DNA from: JAFECT01 sp964432415
GTDB lineage: Bacteria; Pseudomonadota; Alphaproteobacteria; Caulobacterales; Caulobacteraceae
Assembly (NCBI GenBank): GCA_964432415.1
Contig: CAYSNW010000001.1
Coordinates: 1 to 64,000, forward strand
Direction of reading: 5' to 3'
Length of the DNA: 64,000 bases
Positions 41,877-49,960 of the stretch are shown one piece after another; positions within the stretch are counted from its first letter, which is position 1, and each line of letters opens with the position of its first letter. The translations under genes and the position numbers were made by a program. Under the pieces are notes generated by a model. The model worked only from the letters and a program-made list of their open reading frames with translations. It was not told the DNA's origin and made no database searches.

Positions 41877-43656
41877 CGCGCGTTTCAATCTCGCCGGCAG
41901 GCGGTTGGCGGCGCATCAACGCCTCCTCGATGGCTAGGATCAGGGCCTCGGGCTTGAGCGGCTTGGCCACATGGGCGTCCATGCCGTGGGCCAGGATGGC
42001 GCGGATCTGCTCGGGCATGGCGTCGGCGCTGACCGCCACTATGGGGGTGAGGCCGCGTGGGCCCGGCATGGCCCGGATCAGCCGGGTGGCGGCCACCCCG
42101 TCCATCACCGGCATGTGCACGTCCATCAGCACCAGATCGTAGTGGGCCGCCGCCATCGCATCGACCGCCTCGCGGCCGTTCTCCACGAAGTCGGCCTCCA
42201 GCCCCACCACCTTGAGCAGGGTCGCCAGCACCAGGCGGTTGGTGGCGTTGTCGTCGGCCGCCAGGATGCGCAGGCGCCCATCCAGGCAGGGCCCCGCCTG
42301 GGCTGCTTCCGCGTCGGCGTCGATCCCTGCAGAACGCTCCAGCGGCAGGGTGAACCAGAACTCCGAGCCCTCGCCCTCACGGCTCTCGACCCCGACCTCG
42401 CCGCCCATGGCCCCAATCAGTTCGCGGCAGATCGACAGACCCAGGCCCGTGCCCCCGAAACGCCGCGTCGTCGAGGCGTCGGCCTGGGCGAACTTCTGGA
42501 ACAGCTTGCCGCGCGCCGCCTCGGAAATACCGACCCCGGTGTCGTGGACGCCGACCCGGAGCCGGGCGCGACCGGCCCCCAGCTCTTCGGCCTCCACCGC
42601 GATCAGGATGCCGCCGCTGTCGGTGAACTTCAGCGCGTTGGAGACCAGGTTCTGCAGCACTTGGCGGATACGCGTCGGATCGCCGAGATAGGCGCCGCGC
42701 GCCCCCTCGGCCAGCTGAACCTCGAAGCCTAGCTTCTTGGCCTCCGCGGCGCCGCTGAACAGGGTCGCGACCGCCTGGACACAGGCCTCGAAATCGAACG
42801 GCGTCTCCTCCAGCTCCAGTCGGCCCGCCTCGATCTTGGACAGGTCCAGGATGTCGGAGAGCAGGGTCATCAGGGTCTGGCCGCTCTCCAGGATGACCTT
42901 GACCATGGCCCGCTGTTCGCCGGCGATGTCCGAACGCTCCAGCGCCGCGGCCATGCCCAGCACCCCGTTCAGCGGCGTGCGGATCTCGTGGCTCATGGCG
43001 GCGAGGAATTCCGACTTGGCCTGGTTGGCGGCCTCGGCCTCCTGACGGGCCTTCTCCAGCGCCGCCGCGTGGGCCTTGCGCACCGACACGTCTCGCCACA
43101 GCCCGACCAGGGTGATCTCGCCGTCGACTTCCAGCCGCGCGCAGCTGACCTCGGCGTCGAAGACCTCGCCGTCGCGGCGCAAGCCCCGGGTCTCGAAGCC
43201 CTGGGAGAGGGCCTCGGCGCTGGCGGCCTCGATCAGGCTCTCGAAGGCGGCGGCCCCCTCGGGCCCCTGTTCGAACAGTTCGTCGCTGCGCCGCCCGATC
43301 ACCTCGGCGCGCTCGCAGCGGAAGATGCGTTCGGCCGAGCGGCTGAAGTTGGTGACCAGCCCCTGCGCGTCCAGCGCCACCACGCCCTCGACCGCCTCGT
43401 CCAGCATGGCGAACACCCGCGCGATTCCCTCGCGCCGCTGCGCCAGCATGGTGGCCCGGGCCGCCTGGTGCAGCTCGGCCAGCTCGCGCGAGACCAGGCT
43501 GACGGCGTGCTCGTGCAGCTGGCGCGAGCGGTCGAACTCCAGATAGGCCTCGCCCACCAGGCCGGTCAGCAGCTCCAGGTCCACCGAGCCGTCCGCGCGC
43601 GTCGCCTTGCGCACCTGGCGTTCGAGCAGCCGGGAAGAGCGGTGCGCGGGATCCAT
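41857..43656 (-). CDS. Cytosolic hybrid histidine kinase with PAS and receiver domains
   Basis: A 599-residue protein with no transmembrane segment. An N-terminal helical/coiled-coil part (1-80) precedes a PAS domain (about 80-190; FAMLDEAVEGVVALDAQGLV, VGLWRDVSVRK). HisKA has His223 (MSHEIRTPLNGVL); HATPase motifs are SNALKFT, HDTGVGISEAARG and GGTGLGLSI. A receiver has Asp512 (LVLMDVHMPVMDG) and Lys in AKPLKPEAL. It lies 1 bp downstream of the FIST gene, so the FIST protein probably supplies the sensed signal. No separate response regulator nearby. Confidence 0.92.
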   Translation of the reverse strand: MDPAHRSSRLLERQVRKATRADGSVDLELLTGLVGEAYLEFDRSRQLHEHAVSLVSRELAELHQAARATMLAQRREGIARVFAMLDEAVEGVVALDAQGLVTNFSRSAERIFRCERAEVIGRRSDELFEQGPEGAAAFESLIEAASAEALSQGFETRGLRRDGEVFDAEVSCARLEVDGEITLVGLWRDVSVRKAHAAALEKARQEAEAANQAKSEFLAAMSHEIRTPLNGVLGMAAALERSDIAGEQRAMVKVILESGQTLMTLLSDILDLSKIEAGRLELEETPFDFEACVQAVATLFSGAAEAKKLGFEVQLAEGARGAYLGDPTRIRQVLQNLVSNALKFTDSGGILIAVEAEELGAGRARLRVGVHDTGVGISEAARGKLFQKFAQADASTTRRFGGTGLGLSICRELIGAMGGEVGVESREGEGSEFWFTLPLERSAGIDADAEAAQAGPCLDGRLRILAADDNATNRLVLATLLKVVGLEADFVENGREAVDAMAAAHYDLVLMDVHMPVMDGVAATRLIRAMPGPRGLTPIVAVSADAMPEQIRAILAHGMDAHVAKPLKPEALILAIEEALMRRQPPAGEIETRATGSAA

Positions 43657-43657
43657 C

Positions 43658-44797
43658 TCAGGCGGCCTCTCTGAGCACGGTCAGGGTCATGGTCTGGTTG
43701 TGCAGCGTCGAGCGGCCGGTCACCCCGTGCGGGCAGATCTCGCCGAACGAATAGAAGCCGATGATCGGGGTGGAGCCGAACACCTCGCCCATGGCCTCGA
43801 TCTCGTCGGCGACACGCTGGCCCAGGATCCGCTTTCGCCCCACGCAGCTGACGATCAGGCCCAGGGCGTCGGACCCGGACGCCTCGGCCCCCGCCCCGTC
43901 GATCGCCTCCCGGGCCGCGTTGCCGGCCCCGTCGATCAACCCGTCCAGCCCGCCGTGAGTCAGCTGGGCCGACCAGCCCTGGGGGATGGCGCCGGCGAAA
44001 GTCAGGCTGCGCTCGGCCTCGTCCACGCTCATGACCGCGCGGACCATGGAAAAGTCACTGCCGGCGTCGGGGCGCATCAAGAGCGGGAACATGCTGGCGC
44101 TCTGGGGCAGGCGCTGGGCGGCCTCGCCCAGATAGTCCTTGTAGAGGTCCAGCGCCGGACGGCCGTCCAGCTCGAACAGCACCCGCCCCGCCGAGCGGGT
44201 GACGCTGCGGGCGGGGCCGAACCCGGCCCAGCCGCCCTCCGACCCCCAGCCGATCCGCAAACTCTCGCCATAGAACCCCAGACAGACGATGCGTCCGGGC
44301 TGCAGCGCGCCGTCCAGCGCCGCGAAGGGCGAGCTCTGCCGGTCGCGGCTGGCGGACAGGCCGCCGGTGACCACCACCGTGGGCGGCAGGGCGCCGGTCA
44401 GCCCCTCGACCAGGGCGTCGCCGTCGACGCCGATACCGTCGGCCAGGACGAAGACACAGCGCAGGTCGTCCGCGGCCAGGGCCTGAGCCAGTTCGCGCCC
44501 CGTTTCGGCGTGGTCGGACCCGGCTGATTCGCGCTCGACGCCCTTCACGCGCGCCTTGTCGAAACTGACCGCCGCGGCCACCGCGGAGTCGTCCAGATAC
44601 TCGCCTGCGCAGATCTCCGCGCCCGCCGAACAGCCCGCGATCAGCGCCTTAGGAAACCGGTGTCTAAGTTCGGCAAAAAGAGAGGCGTCGGGGCTCAGTT
44701 CCGGGCTCGCGAACCAGAGCACCAGATCGGCCTCGCCGTCCGGGTCGTGTCCGGTCCACCCCTCGCCGGGGCGCCAGACCAGGGTCGCGGCCTGCAT
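43658..44797 (-). CDS. FIST-domain signal-transduction protein
   Basis: A 379-residue cytosolic FIST N plus FIST C protein. The ATG at 44797 follows GGGGAGGGA; the longer start at 44830 lacks one. Visible: LVLWFASPELSPDASLFAEL, then ALIAGCSAGAEICAGEYLDD, and CVFVLADGIGVDGDALVEGL. FIST C ends GFYSFGEICPHGVTGRSTLH, the family's most conserved stretch with its Cys. FIST domains are proposed to bind small ligands such as amino acids and are often linked to kinases or chemoreceptors. Operon with the downstream hybrid kinase. Confidence 0.9.
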   Translation of the reverse strand: MQAATLVWRPGEGWTGHDPDGEADLVLWFASPELSPDASLFAELRHRFPKALIAGCSAGAEICAGEYLDDSAVAAAVSFDKARVKGVERESAGSDHAETGRELAQALAADDLRCVFVLADGIGVDGDALVEGLTGALPPTVVVTGGLSASRDRQSSPFAALDGALQPGRIVCLGFYGESLRIGWGSEGGWAGFGPARSVTRSAGRVLFELDGRPALDLYKDYLGEAAQRLPQSASMFPLLMRPDAGSDFSMVRAVMSVDEAERSLTFAGAIPQGWSAQLTHGGLDGLIDGAGNAAREAIDGAGAEASGSDALGLIVSCVGRKRILGQRVADEIEAMGEVFGSTPIIGFYSFGEICPHGVTGRSTLHNQTMTLTVLREAA

Positions 44798-44863
44798 GCT
44801 GTCCCTCCCCTGAGCCAACCGACGCAGCATCGGGGCCTGTGGTTAAGGAGAGCTTGCGCCCCT

Positions 44864-45520
44864 TCAGGTGACCTCGCCGGTCTTCTGGAAGTGGGCGACC
44901 GAGACCGCCATCTCGCGGTAGGCGCGCTTGACCGCCGGGTGTTCGCGCAGGGCCGCGGCGTAGGCGGCGAGCTTGGGCCGTTCGGCCAGGGGATCGGGCC
45001 GGGCGAAGGCAGAGCCCATCATCGGCAGGAAGAACAGGGGCGGGGCGATCTGGACGTCGGCGGTGGTGAAATCCGGCCCGGCGGCGAACTGCTCGCCGCT
45101 GAGCAGGGTCTCCAGGGCGTCCAGGCCCTTGTCCAGGTCGGCGATCAGGCCGGCGCTCAGCGCCTCGTCCCGCTTGGCCGGATCGAGTTGGCCGAACAGC
45201 TTGGACATCGGCGCCATGACATAGAGGTCCGCCACCCGGGCCAGCACCCGCGCCTTGGCCCGCGCCTCCGCCGAGGCGGGCCGGAGCGAGGTCTCGGGGT
45301 AGGCGTCCTCCAGATATTCCACGATGGCGTCGGATTCGGGGATGCAGGTCCCGTCCTTCGCCACCAGGCAGGGGACCTTGCCGACCGGGTTGATCGCCCG
45401 GTATTCGTCCGAACCCGGCCCTCCGGGGGCGTGGGCGATTTCCACATCCAGACCTTTGGCGTAGATGGCGATACGCGGGCGGGCCGCGAACGGCGACAGA
45501 TTGGCGGAGTAGAGCTTCAT
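44864..45520 (-). CDS. Glutathione S-transferase
   Basis: A 218-residue GST. The ATG at 45520 begins MKLYSANLSPFAARPRIAIY, a Ser/Pro-containing active-site start; NPVGKVPCLVAKDGTCIPES holds the cis-Pro and Glu-Ser. The C-terminal domain has AAGPDFTTADVQIAPPLFFL. Substrate unknown. Divergent from dapB, 90 bases between starts. A longer upstream frame exists but does not match the family. Confidence 0.87.
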   Translation of the reverse strand: MKLYSANLSPFAARPRIAIYAKGLDVEIAHAPGGPGSDEYRAINPVGKVPCLVAKDGTCIPESDAIVEYLEDAYPETSLRPASAEARAKARVLARVADLYVMAPMSKLFGQLDPAKRDEALSAGLIADLDKGLDALETLLSGEQFAAGPDFTTADVQIAPPLFFLPMMGSAFARPDPLAERPKLAAYAAALREHPAVKRAYREMAVSVAHFQKTGEVT

Positions 45521-45610
45521 GGAGCCTGACCTCGGTTCGGGACGCCTGGATGCGATGCCGGGACCGTACAGAAAGAAAACGGACTCGCCAAGCGTCCGCG
45601 GAGCAGCCGC

Positions 45611-46360
45611 GTGAGCGCGCCCCTGCACGTCGGCGTCGCCGGCTGGCGCGGCCGCATGGGCCGGGCGGTGTCCCAGGTGCTGGAGGAGCGCGCCGACGCC
45701 TTCGCGGCCCTGCGTTTCGAGCGCGGCGAGGCGCCGGACCTGTCGATCTGCGACGTGGTTATCGACTTCACCACCGGCGAGGCGTCCGCCGCTCTGGCCA
45801 TGCGCTGCGCCGAGCGGGGCGCCCCGGCCCTGGTCATCGGGTCAACAGGGCTGACGCCGGCTGAGACCGCGGTGATCGAACACGCCGCCGAGCGGGTGCC
45901 CATCGTGCTAAGCGGCAACTTCTCGCTGGGGGTCAATCTGCTGATGGGCCTGGTCGAGCAGGCCGCGCGCATGCTGGGCCCGGACGCCTGGGACATCGAG
46001 GTGATCGAGGCCCACCACCGGCGCAAGGCCGACGCCCCCTCGGGCACGGCCCTGATGCTGGGCGAGGCGGCGGCGCGGGGCCGCAATCAGGAGCTTTCAC
46101 GCCTGCGCTCCGCCCCGCGCGACGGCATCACCGGCCCCCGCGAGACGGGATCCATCGGCTTTTCGGCTATCCGGGCCGGAGGGGTAGTGGGCGAACACCA
46201 GGTGATCTTCGCCTCCGAGGACGAGGTCCTGACCCTGGCCCACTCGGCCCGCGACCGCTCCCTGTTCGCCCGTGGCGCGGTCGAGGCGGCGCGCTGGGCG
46301 GCCGGCAAGCCCCCAGGCCTCTACGACATGCAAGACGTGCTGGGCTTCCGCTCAGCCTAG
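45611..46360 (+). CDS. dapB: 4-hydroxy-tetrahydrodipicolinate reductase
   Basis: A 249-residue NAD(P)H-dependent enzyme of the diaminopimelate/lysine pathway. It starts at GTG 45611. The nucleotide motif is VGVAGWRGRMGRAV, and VIGSTGLTPAE follows. The catalytic region EAHHRRKADAPSGTA contains His135, His136 and Lys139. GFSAIRAGGVVGEHQVIFAS is the conserved C-terminal segment. Slightly short for the family (about 265). A bidirectional terminator follows. Confidence 0.95.
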   Translation: MSAPLHVGVAGWRGRMGRAVSQVLEERADAFAALRFERGEAPDLSICDVVIDFTTGEASAALAMRCAERGAPALVIGSTGLTPAETAVIEHAAERVPIVLSGNFSLGVNLLMGLVEQAARMLGPDAWDIEVIEAHHRRKADAPSGTALMLGEAAARGRNQELSRLRSAPRDGITGPRETGSIGFSAIRAGGVVGEHQVIFASEDEVLTLAHSARDRSLFARGAVEAARWAAGKPPGLYDMQDVLGFRSA

Positions 46361-46370
46361 CCCAAACGAA

Positions 46371-46396
46371 AACGGGCGGGGTTTCCCCCGCCCGTT
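46371..46396. terminator. Bidirectional terminator between dapB and the 46420 gene
   Basis: An 11-bp perfect stem (46371-46381 with 46386-46396, AACGGGCGGGG) with a 4-base loop; AACGAA lies on the left side and short T-containing runs on the right. It sits 10 bases after the dapB stop between convergent genes. Confidence 0.75.
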
Positions 46397-46419
46397 CCGT
46401 ATCGGTCTGAAGCTTCGGC

Positions 46420-46770
46420 TCAGTGGCCGCCGCCGCCCATCTTGAAGACGTTGTTCTTCAGGAAGAACAGCACGATCAGCGAGATCAGGTAGAAGACCGC
46501 GATGTAGCCCGCGGTGACCCAGTAGCCCATGTCCATCAACGGCGGCATGGCCATGGGGTGCTTGTCGATCATCGGCACCACGAAGGCCATGATCAGCAGG
46601 TGCACCACGGTGGCGCCGATCACCGCCATCAGCAGCGAACCCCACTTTTTCATGATGAAGAAGGCGAACACGATCGCGATGACAAGCGCGATCCCGTTGG
46701 AACGCATGCTGTCGAAGCCGTGATGCGCGAAGTCGAAGATGGAGCTCGCAGCCCCGGTCGCTTTATCCAT
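46420..46770 (-). CDS. Small multi-pass membrane protein
   Basis: A 116-residue membrane protein; the ATG at 46770 follows GGAGGG. Three hydrophobic helices are predicted: NGIALVIAIVFAFFIMKKW, LLMAVIGATVVHLLIMAFVV and WVTAGYIAVFYLISLIVLFF, ending KNNVFKMGGGGH. No family recognised; the size and Gly-His tail are distinctive. It is separated by 88 bases from dut upstream and could be its own unit. Confidence 0.7.
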   Translation of the reverse strand: MDKATGAASSIFDFAHHGFDSMRSNGIALVIAIVFAFFIMKKWGSLLMAVIGATVVHLLIMAFVVPMIDKHPMAMPPLMDMGYWVTAGYIAVFYLISLIVLFFLKNNVFKMGGGGH

Positions 46771-46858
46771 AATCTTTATCCCTCCAGCCGCTCGTCTCCC
46801 CCGAGCTTGGCCAGAGTTAACACGAACCGGGTGGGGAACGCGAGTCGTCGAGCGTTGT

Positions 46859-47317
46859 TCACCGACCGCCCGTCGATCCGAAGCCGCCGGCGCCCCGCGC
46901 GGTTTCGTCCAAGGAATCCGTCTCTTGCCAGACAGCACGCTCGTAGCGGGCGATGACCATCTGGGCGATCCGGTCCCCCCGGGCGACCGTGAACGGGCTG
47001 GGTCCATGGTTAATCAGGATCACCCCGACCTCGCCGCGATAGTCGCTGTCGATGGTGCCGGGCGCATTCAGGCAAGTGACCCCGCTCTTCAGCGCCAGCC
47101 CCGAGCGGGGCCTGACCTGGGCCTCGAAACCCGCCGGAACCGCGATGGCCACGCCCGTGGGGACCAGGGCCCGCTCCCCGGGCGCCAGGGTCAGCGGCGC
47201 GTCCTCGGCCACCGCCGCGCGCAGGTCCATGCCGGCGGAGCCCTCGGTGCCGTAGTGCGGCAGGTCCAGGCCCTTCGCGTGCGGCAGGCGCACGATGCGG
47301 ATGTCGAGACCACTCAT
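46859..47317 (-). CDS. dut: dUTP diphosphatase
   Basis: A 152-residue dUTPase that hydrolyses dUTP to dUMP. The five trimeric-dUTPase motifs are visible: GSAGMDLRA (1), RPRSGLALK (2), APGTIDSDYRGEVGVILINH (3), GDRIAQMVIA (4) and GAGGFGSTG (5). Its ATG overlaps the coaBC stop by 4 bases (ATGA), a conserved coaBC-dut operon. Confidence 0.96.
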   Translation of the reverse strand: MSGLDIRIVRLPHAKGLDLPHYGTEGSAGMDLRAAVAEDAPLTLAPGERALVPTGVAIAVPAGFEAQVRPRSGLALKSGVTCLNAPGTIDSDYRGEVGVILINHGPSPFTVARGDRIAQMVIARYERAVWQETDSLDETARGAGGFGSTGGR

Positions 47318-48576
47318 GCCAGGGCCTCGGCGATCTTGGCCGCCAGGCGGCGTCCGATCTCGGCCTTGGAGACCGTCTCCCACTGTTCCACGCCGCCGCG
47401 CCCCACCAGCACCACCGTATTGTCCTCTTCCCCGAACACGCCCGAACTGACGTCGTTGGCCACGATCAGGTCGCAGCCCTTCTTCTTGAGCTTGGCCCGC
47501 GCATTGGCTTCGACGTCATCCGTCTCCGCCGCGAAACCGATCACCAGCCTGGGCCGGTTCTCCTTGGCCTTGGCCAGCCCCTCGAGGATGTCGGGATTCT
47601 CCACCAGGCGCATCACCCCGCCCTGGCCGGTCTTCTTGATCTTGTGATTGGCGATGACCTCCGGGCGCCAGTCGGCCACCGCCGCCACGCAGACCGCGGC
47701 GTTGACGGGCAGGGCCTCGCGGCAGGCGGCCTCCATCTGAAGCGCCGTCTCCACGTCGACCCGGGTCACGCCCTCGGGCGTGGGCAACGCGGTCGGGCCG
47801 CTGACCAGGATCACTTCGCAGCCGAGCTCGGCCAGGCCCGCGGCCACCGCATAGCCCTGCTTGCCGCTGGAGCGGTTGGTCAGGCCGCGCACGGGATCGG
47901 CGGGCTCGAAGGTCGGGCCGGCGGTGACCAGGGCCCGTTTCCCGGTCAGGGGGCCGGGGCCGCGAGGGCGCGCCGGCGCGGTTTGGGCCTCGATGACCGG
48001 CGCTTCACCCAGCCGTTCTAGGATCGCCTTCAGGATGGCGTCCGGTTCGGCCATGCGGCCGGGTCCGAACTCGCCGCAGGCCATCTCGCCCTCGTCGGGA
48101 CCGACGAAGCTGACACCGTCGGCCTGAAGCTGGGCCACGTTCCTCGCCGTCGCGGGGTGCAGCCACATGCGCACGTTCATCGCCGGCGCCACCAGGACCG
48201 GCTTGTCGGTGGCCATCAGGATGGTGGAGGCCAGATCGTTGGCTAATCCAGAGGCGGCCTTGCCGATCAGGTCCGCTGTCGCCGGCGCCACGACCACCAG
48301 ATCGGCCGAACGGGACAGCTCGATATGGCCCATCTCCTGCTCGTCGGTGAGCGAGAAGAGGTCCTGGTAGACCTTGTCCTCGCTGAGCGCGGCCAGGGAC
48401 AGGGGGGTGACGAACTCGGCGCCGGCGCGGGTCAGGACCGGGCGCACCGCCACGCCGTGCTTCTTCAGCAGGCGAACCAGTTCCAGGCACTTGTAGGCGG
48501 CGATGCCGCCGCCGACGATCAGGAGGATGCGGCGCTGGGCCAAACGGAACTCCATTTCCGAAGCGGGCGAAGCCAT
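47314..48576 (-). CDS. coaBC: Bifunctional phosphopantothenoylcysteine decarboxylase / phosphopantothenate-cysteine ligase
   Basis: A 420-residue coenzyme A biosynthesis enzyme. The CoaC flavin domain (1-190) shows RRILLIVGGGIAAYKCLELV, then VVAPATADLIGKAASGLAND and VLVAPAMNVRMW. The CoaB domain shows GKRALVTAGPTFEPADPVRG, LTNRSSGKQGYAVA, KIKKTGQGGVM and NDVSSGVFGEEDN. The ATG at 48576 (AAGG upstream) was chosen; Met 48555 is possible. The much longer upstream frame is non-coding. First gene of coaBC-dut. Confidence 0.95.
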   Translation of the reverse strand: MASPASEMEFRLAQRRILLIVGGGIAAYKCLELVRLLKKHGVAVRPVLTRAGAEFVTPLSLAALSEDKVYQDLFSLTDEQEMGHIELSRSADLVVVAPATADLIGKAASGLANDLASTILMATDKPVLVAPAMNVRMWLHPATARNVAQLQADGVSFVGPDEGEMACGEFGPGRMAEPDAILKAILERLGEAPVIEAQTAPARPRGPGPLTGKRALVTAGPTFEPADPVRGLTNRSSGKQGYAVAAGLAELGCEVILVSGPTALPTPEGVTRVDVETALQMEAACREALPVNAAVCVAAVADWRPEVIANHKIKKTGQGGVMRLVENPDILEGLAKAKENRPRLVIGFAAETDDVEANARAKLKKKGCDLIVANDVSSGVFGEEDNTVVLVGRGGVEQWETVSKAEIGRRLAAKIAEALA

Positions 48577-48701
48577 AGCGCGCCTTGCGAAGGGCGTCGA
48601 CGGGAGATGCGGCGCAGAAAAATCGCGCCGGGCAAAATTAGAACATTGCAAGAACATCGGACTTGGGATAACGCTGTTCCCGCCCGGATGGAGGGGACGC
48701 C

Positions 48702-49292
48702 ATGAAGCTGAAATCGATCGTGTTCCTGGGCGCCGCAACGGCCGCCCTGCTTGCTGTTTCCGCCTGCGACAACGGCCCCTCGGCCGTGACCGCGCGCAAC
48801 CGTTCCAACGAGACCCAGGCCAGCTACGAAAGCAGCGACGCGCCCCAGGGCCGTTCGGACCGCTCATCCAGCTACAGCCGCGGCGACAACGGCGGGGGCT
48901 CTCGTTCGAGCGGGTCGGCGCGCAATGCGGGCTCGCGCGACGATGTCAGCTCCGACGGCTGGGCCGGCACGCGCAAGTATGGCGCGGCCGAGAGCGCGGC
49001 CTTCCACTTTCAGCGCGACGGGGCCGACTTCGGCGCCTCCAGCGTCAAGGACTATGTCGCCAAGGCCAAGGCCTTCGTCAGCCACCCGCCCAAGGGGGTC
49101 GAGCGGCTTGAGCGCAAGAATGGCGACACCCTGCTCTACGACCGCAGGAGCAACGTCTTCGCCGTAGTCAGCCGCGACGGGGCCCCACGCTCCATGTTCA
49201 AGCCGCGCGACGGCGCCGACTACTGGGAACAGCAGAAGTCGGGCGGCAATGGCCGCCGCCGTGGCGGCAACTCGGGCGACCAGGCGGGCTGA
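48702..49292 (+). CDS. Putative lipoprotein with an NGD / FAVVSRDG C-terminal domain
   Basis: A 196-residue exported protein. The signal IVFLGAATAALLAVSAC has lipobox AVSAC (Cys22). A Ser/Gly/Asn-rich linker (about 30-90) follows. The C-terminal domain includes RDGADFGASSVKDYVAKAKA, LERKNGDTLLYDRRSNVFAV and APRSMFKPRDGADYW. This arrangement (DYV..A..F, NGD.L.YD..SN.FAV...DG.PR..F.P..G..YW) reminds me of C-terminal domains of some polymorphic-toxin and phage proteins, but that is pattern memory, not proof. GGAGGGGAC precedes the ATG. No immunity-like gene is adjacent. Divergent from coaBC. Confidence 0.65.
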   Translation: MKLKSIVFLGAATAALLAVSACDNGPSAVTARNRSNETQASYESSDAPQGRSDRSSSYSRGDNGGGSRSSGSARNAGSRDDVSSDGWAGTRKYGAAESAAFHFQRDGADFGASSVKDYVAKAKAFVSHPPKGVERLERKNGDTLLYDRRSNVFAVVSRDGAPRSMFKPRDGADYWEQQKSGGNGRRRGGNSGDQAG

Positions 49293-49336
49293 ACCTGCGT
49301 CGCAAATCGGCCCTGATCGGGGCGTGTCCTGATCCT

Positions 49337-49960
49337 ATGGCCGAGCTTTCGCGACGAACCCTGTGGCTGGCGCCCCTGGCGCTGTCGATGACGCCGGTCG
49401 CGGCCCGGGCGGAGACGCCTGGATCGCGGCTGGCCTCAGCCGCGCGGCGCCAGCTCGGGGTGACCCGGGGCTACGATCCGGCCTACCGGCGCATCGGCTA
49501 TCCGCTCGGGGACGTGCCGCGTGAGACCGGCGTCTGCGCCGACGTGGTGGTCCGCGCCGCCCGCGACGCGCTCGGCCTCGACCTGCAGCGTCTGGTGCAT
49601 GAGGACATGGCGCGGGATTTCCCCGCCTATCCGTCAAAGCGGGCCTGGGGTCTGAAGGGTCCGGACCCGAACATCGACCACCGGCGGGTGCTCAACCTCG
49701 AGGTCTTCTGGCGCCGGGCGCGGGCGGAGGTCTGGAAGGCCTCAGGCTTCGTGCCGGGCTCGAACTTCGGGGCGGGTCTCCAGGATGGGGACATCGTCAC
49801 CTGGCGCCTCGGCGGACGCATGCCGCACGTGGCGGTGGTCACCGACGCCCGCGCCGGACGGATCGTGCACAACATCGGCGGCGGGGTGGAGGAGATTCCG
49901 CTCTGGCAGATGGCCCTGCACCACGCGGCGGGGCGCTATCGCTGGCCTTCGAAGGCCTAG
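49337..49960 (+). CDS. DUF1287-domain protein (NlpC/P60-like fold)
   Basis: A 207-residue exported protein with signal LAPLALSMTPVAARA. The DUF1287 signature is strong: RRQLGVTRGYDPAYRRIGYP, then GDVPRETGVCADVVVRAARD with the likely nucleophile Cys, then FPAYPSKRAWGLKGPDPNID and HRRVLNLEVFW. The His in MPHVAVVTDARA and NIGGGVEEIPL complete a Cys-His pattern consistent with a cell-wall amidase-like fold. Convergent with ubiB, sharing a 4-base stop overlap. Confidence 0.85.
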   Translation: MAELSRRTLWLAPLALSMTPVAARAETPGSRLASAARRQLGVTRGYDPAYRRIGYPLGDVPRETGVCADVVVRAARDALGLDLQRLVHEDMARDFPAYPSKRAWGLKGPDPNIDHRRVLNLEVFWRRARAEVWKASGFVPGSNFGAGLQDGDIVTWRLGGRMPHVAVVTDARAGRIVHNIGGGVEEIPLWQMALHHAAGRYRWPSKA

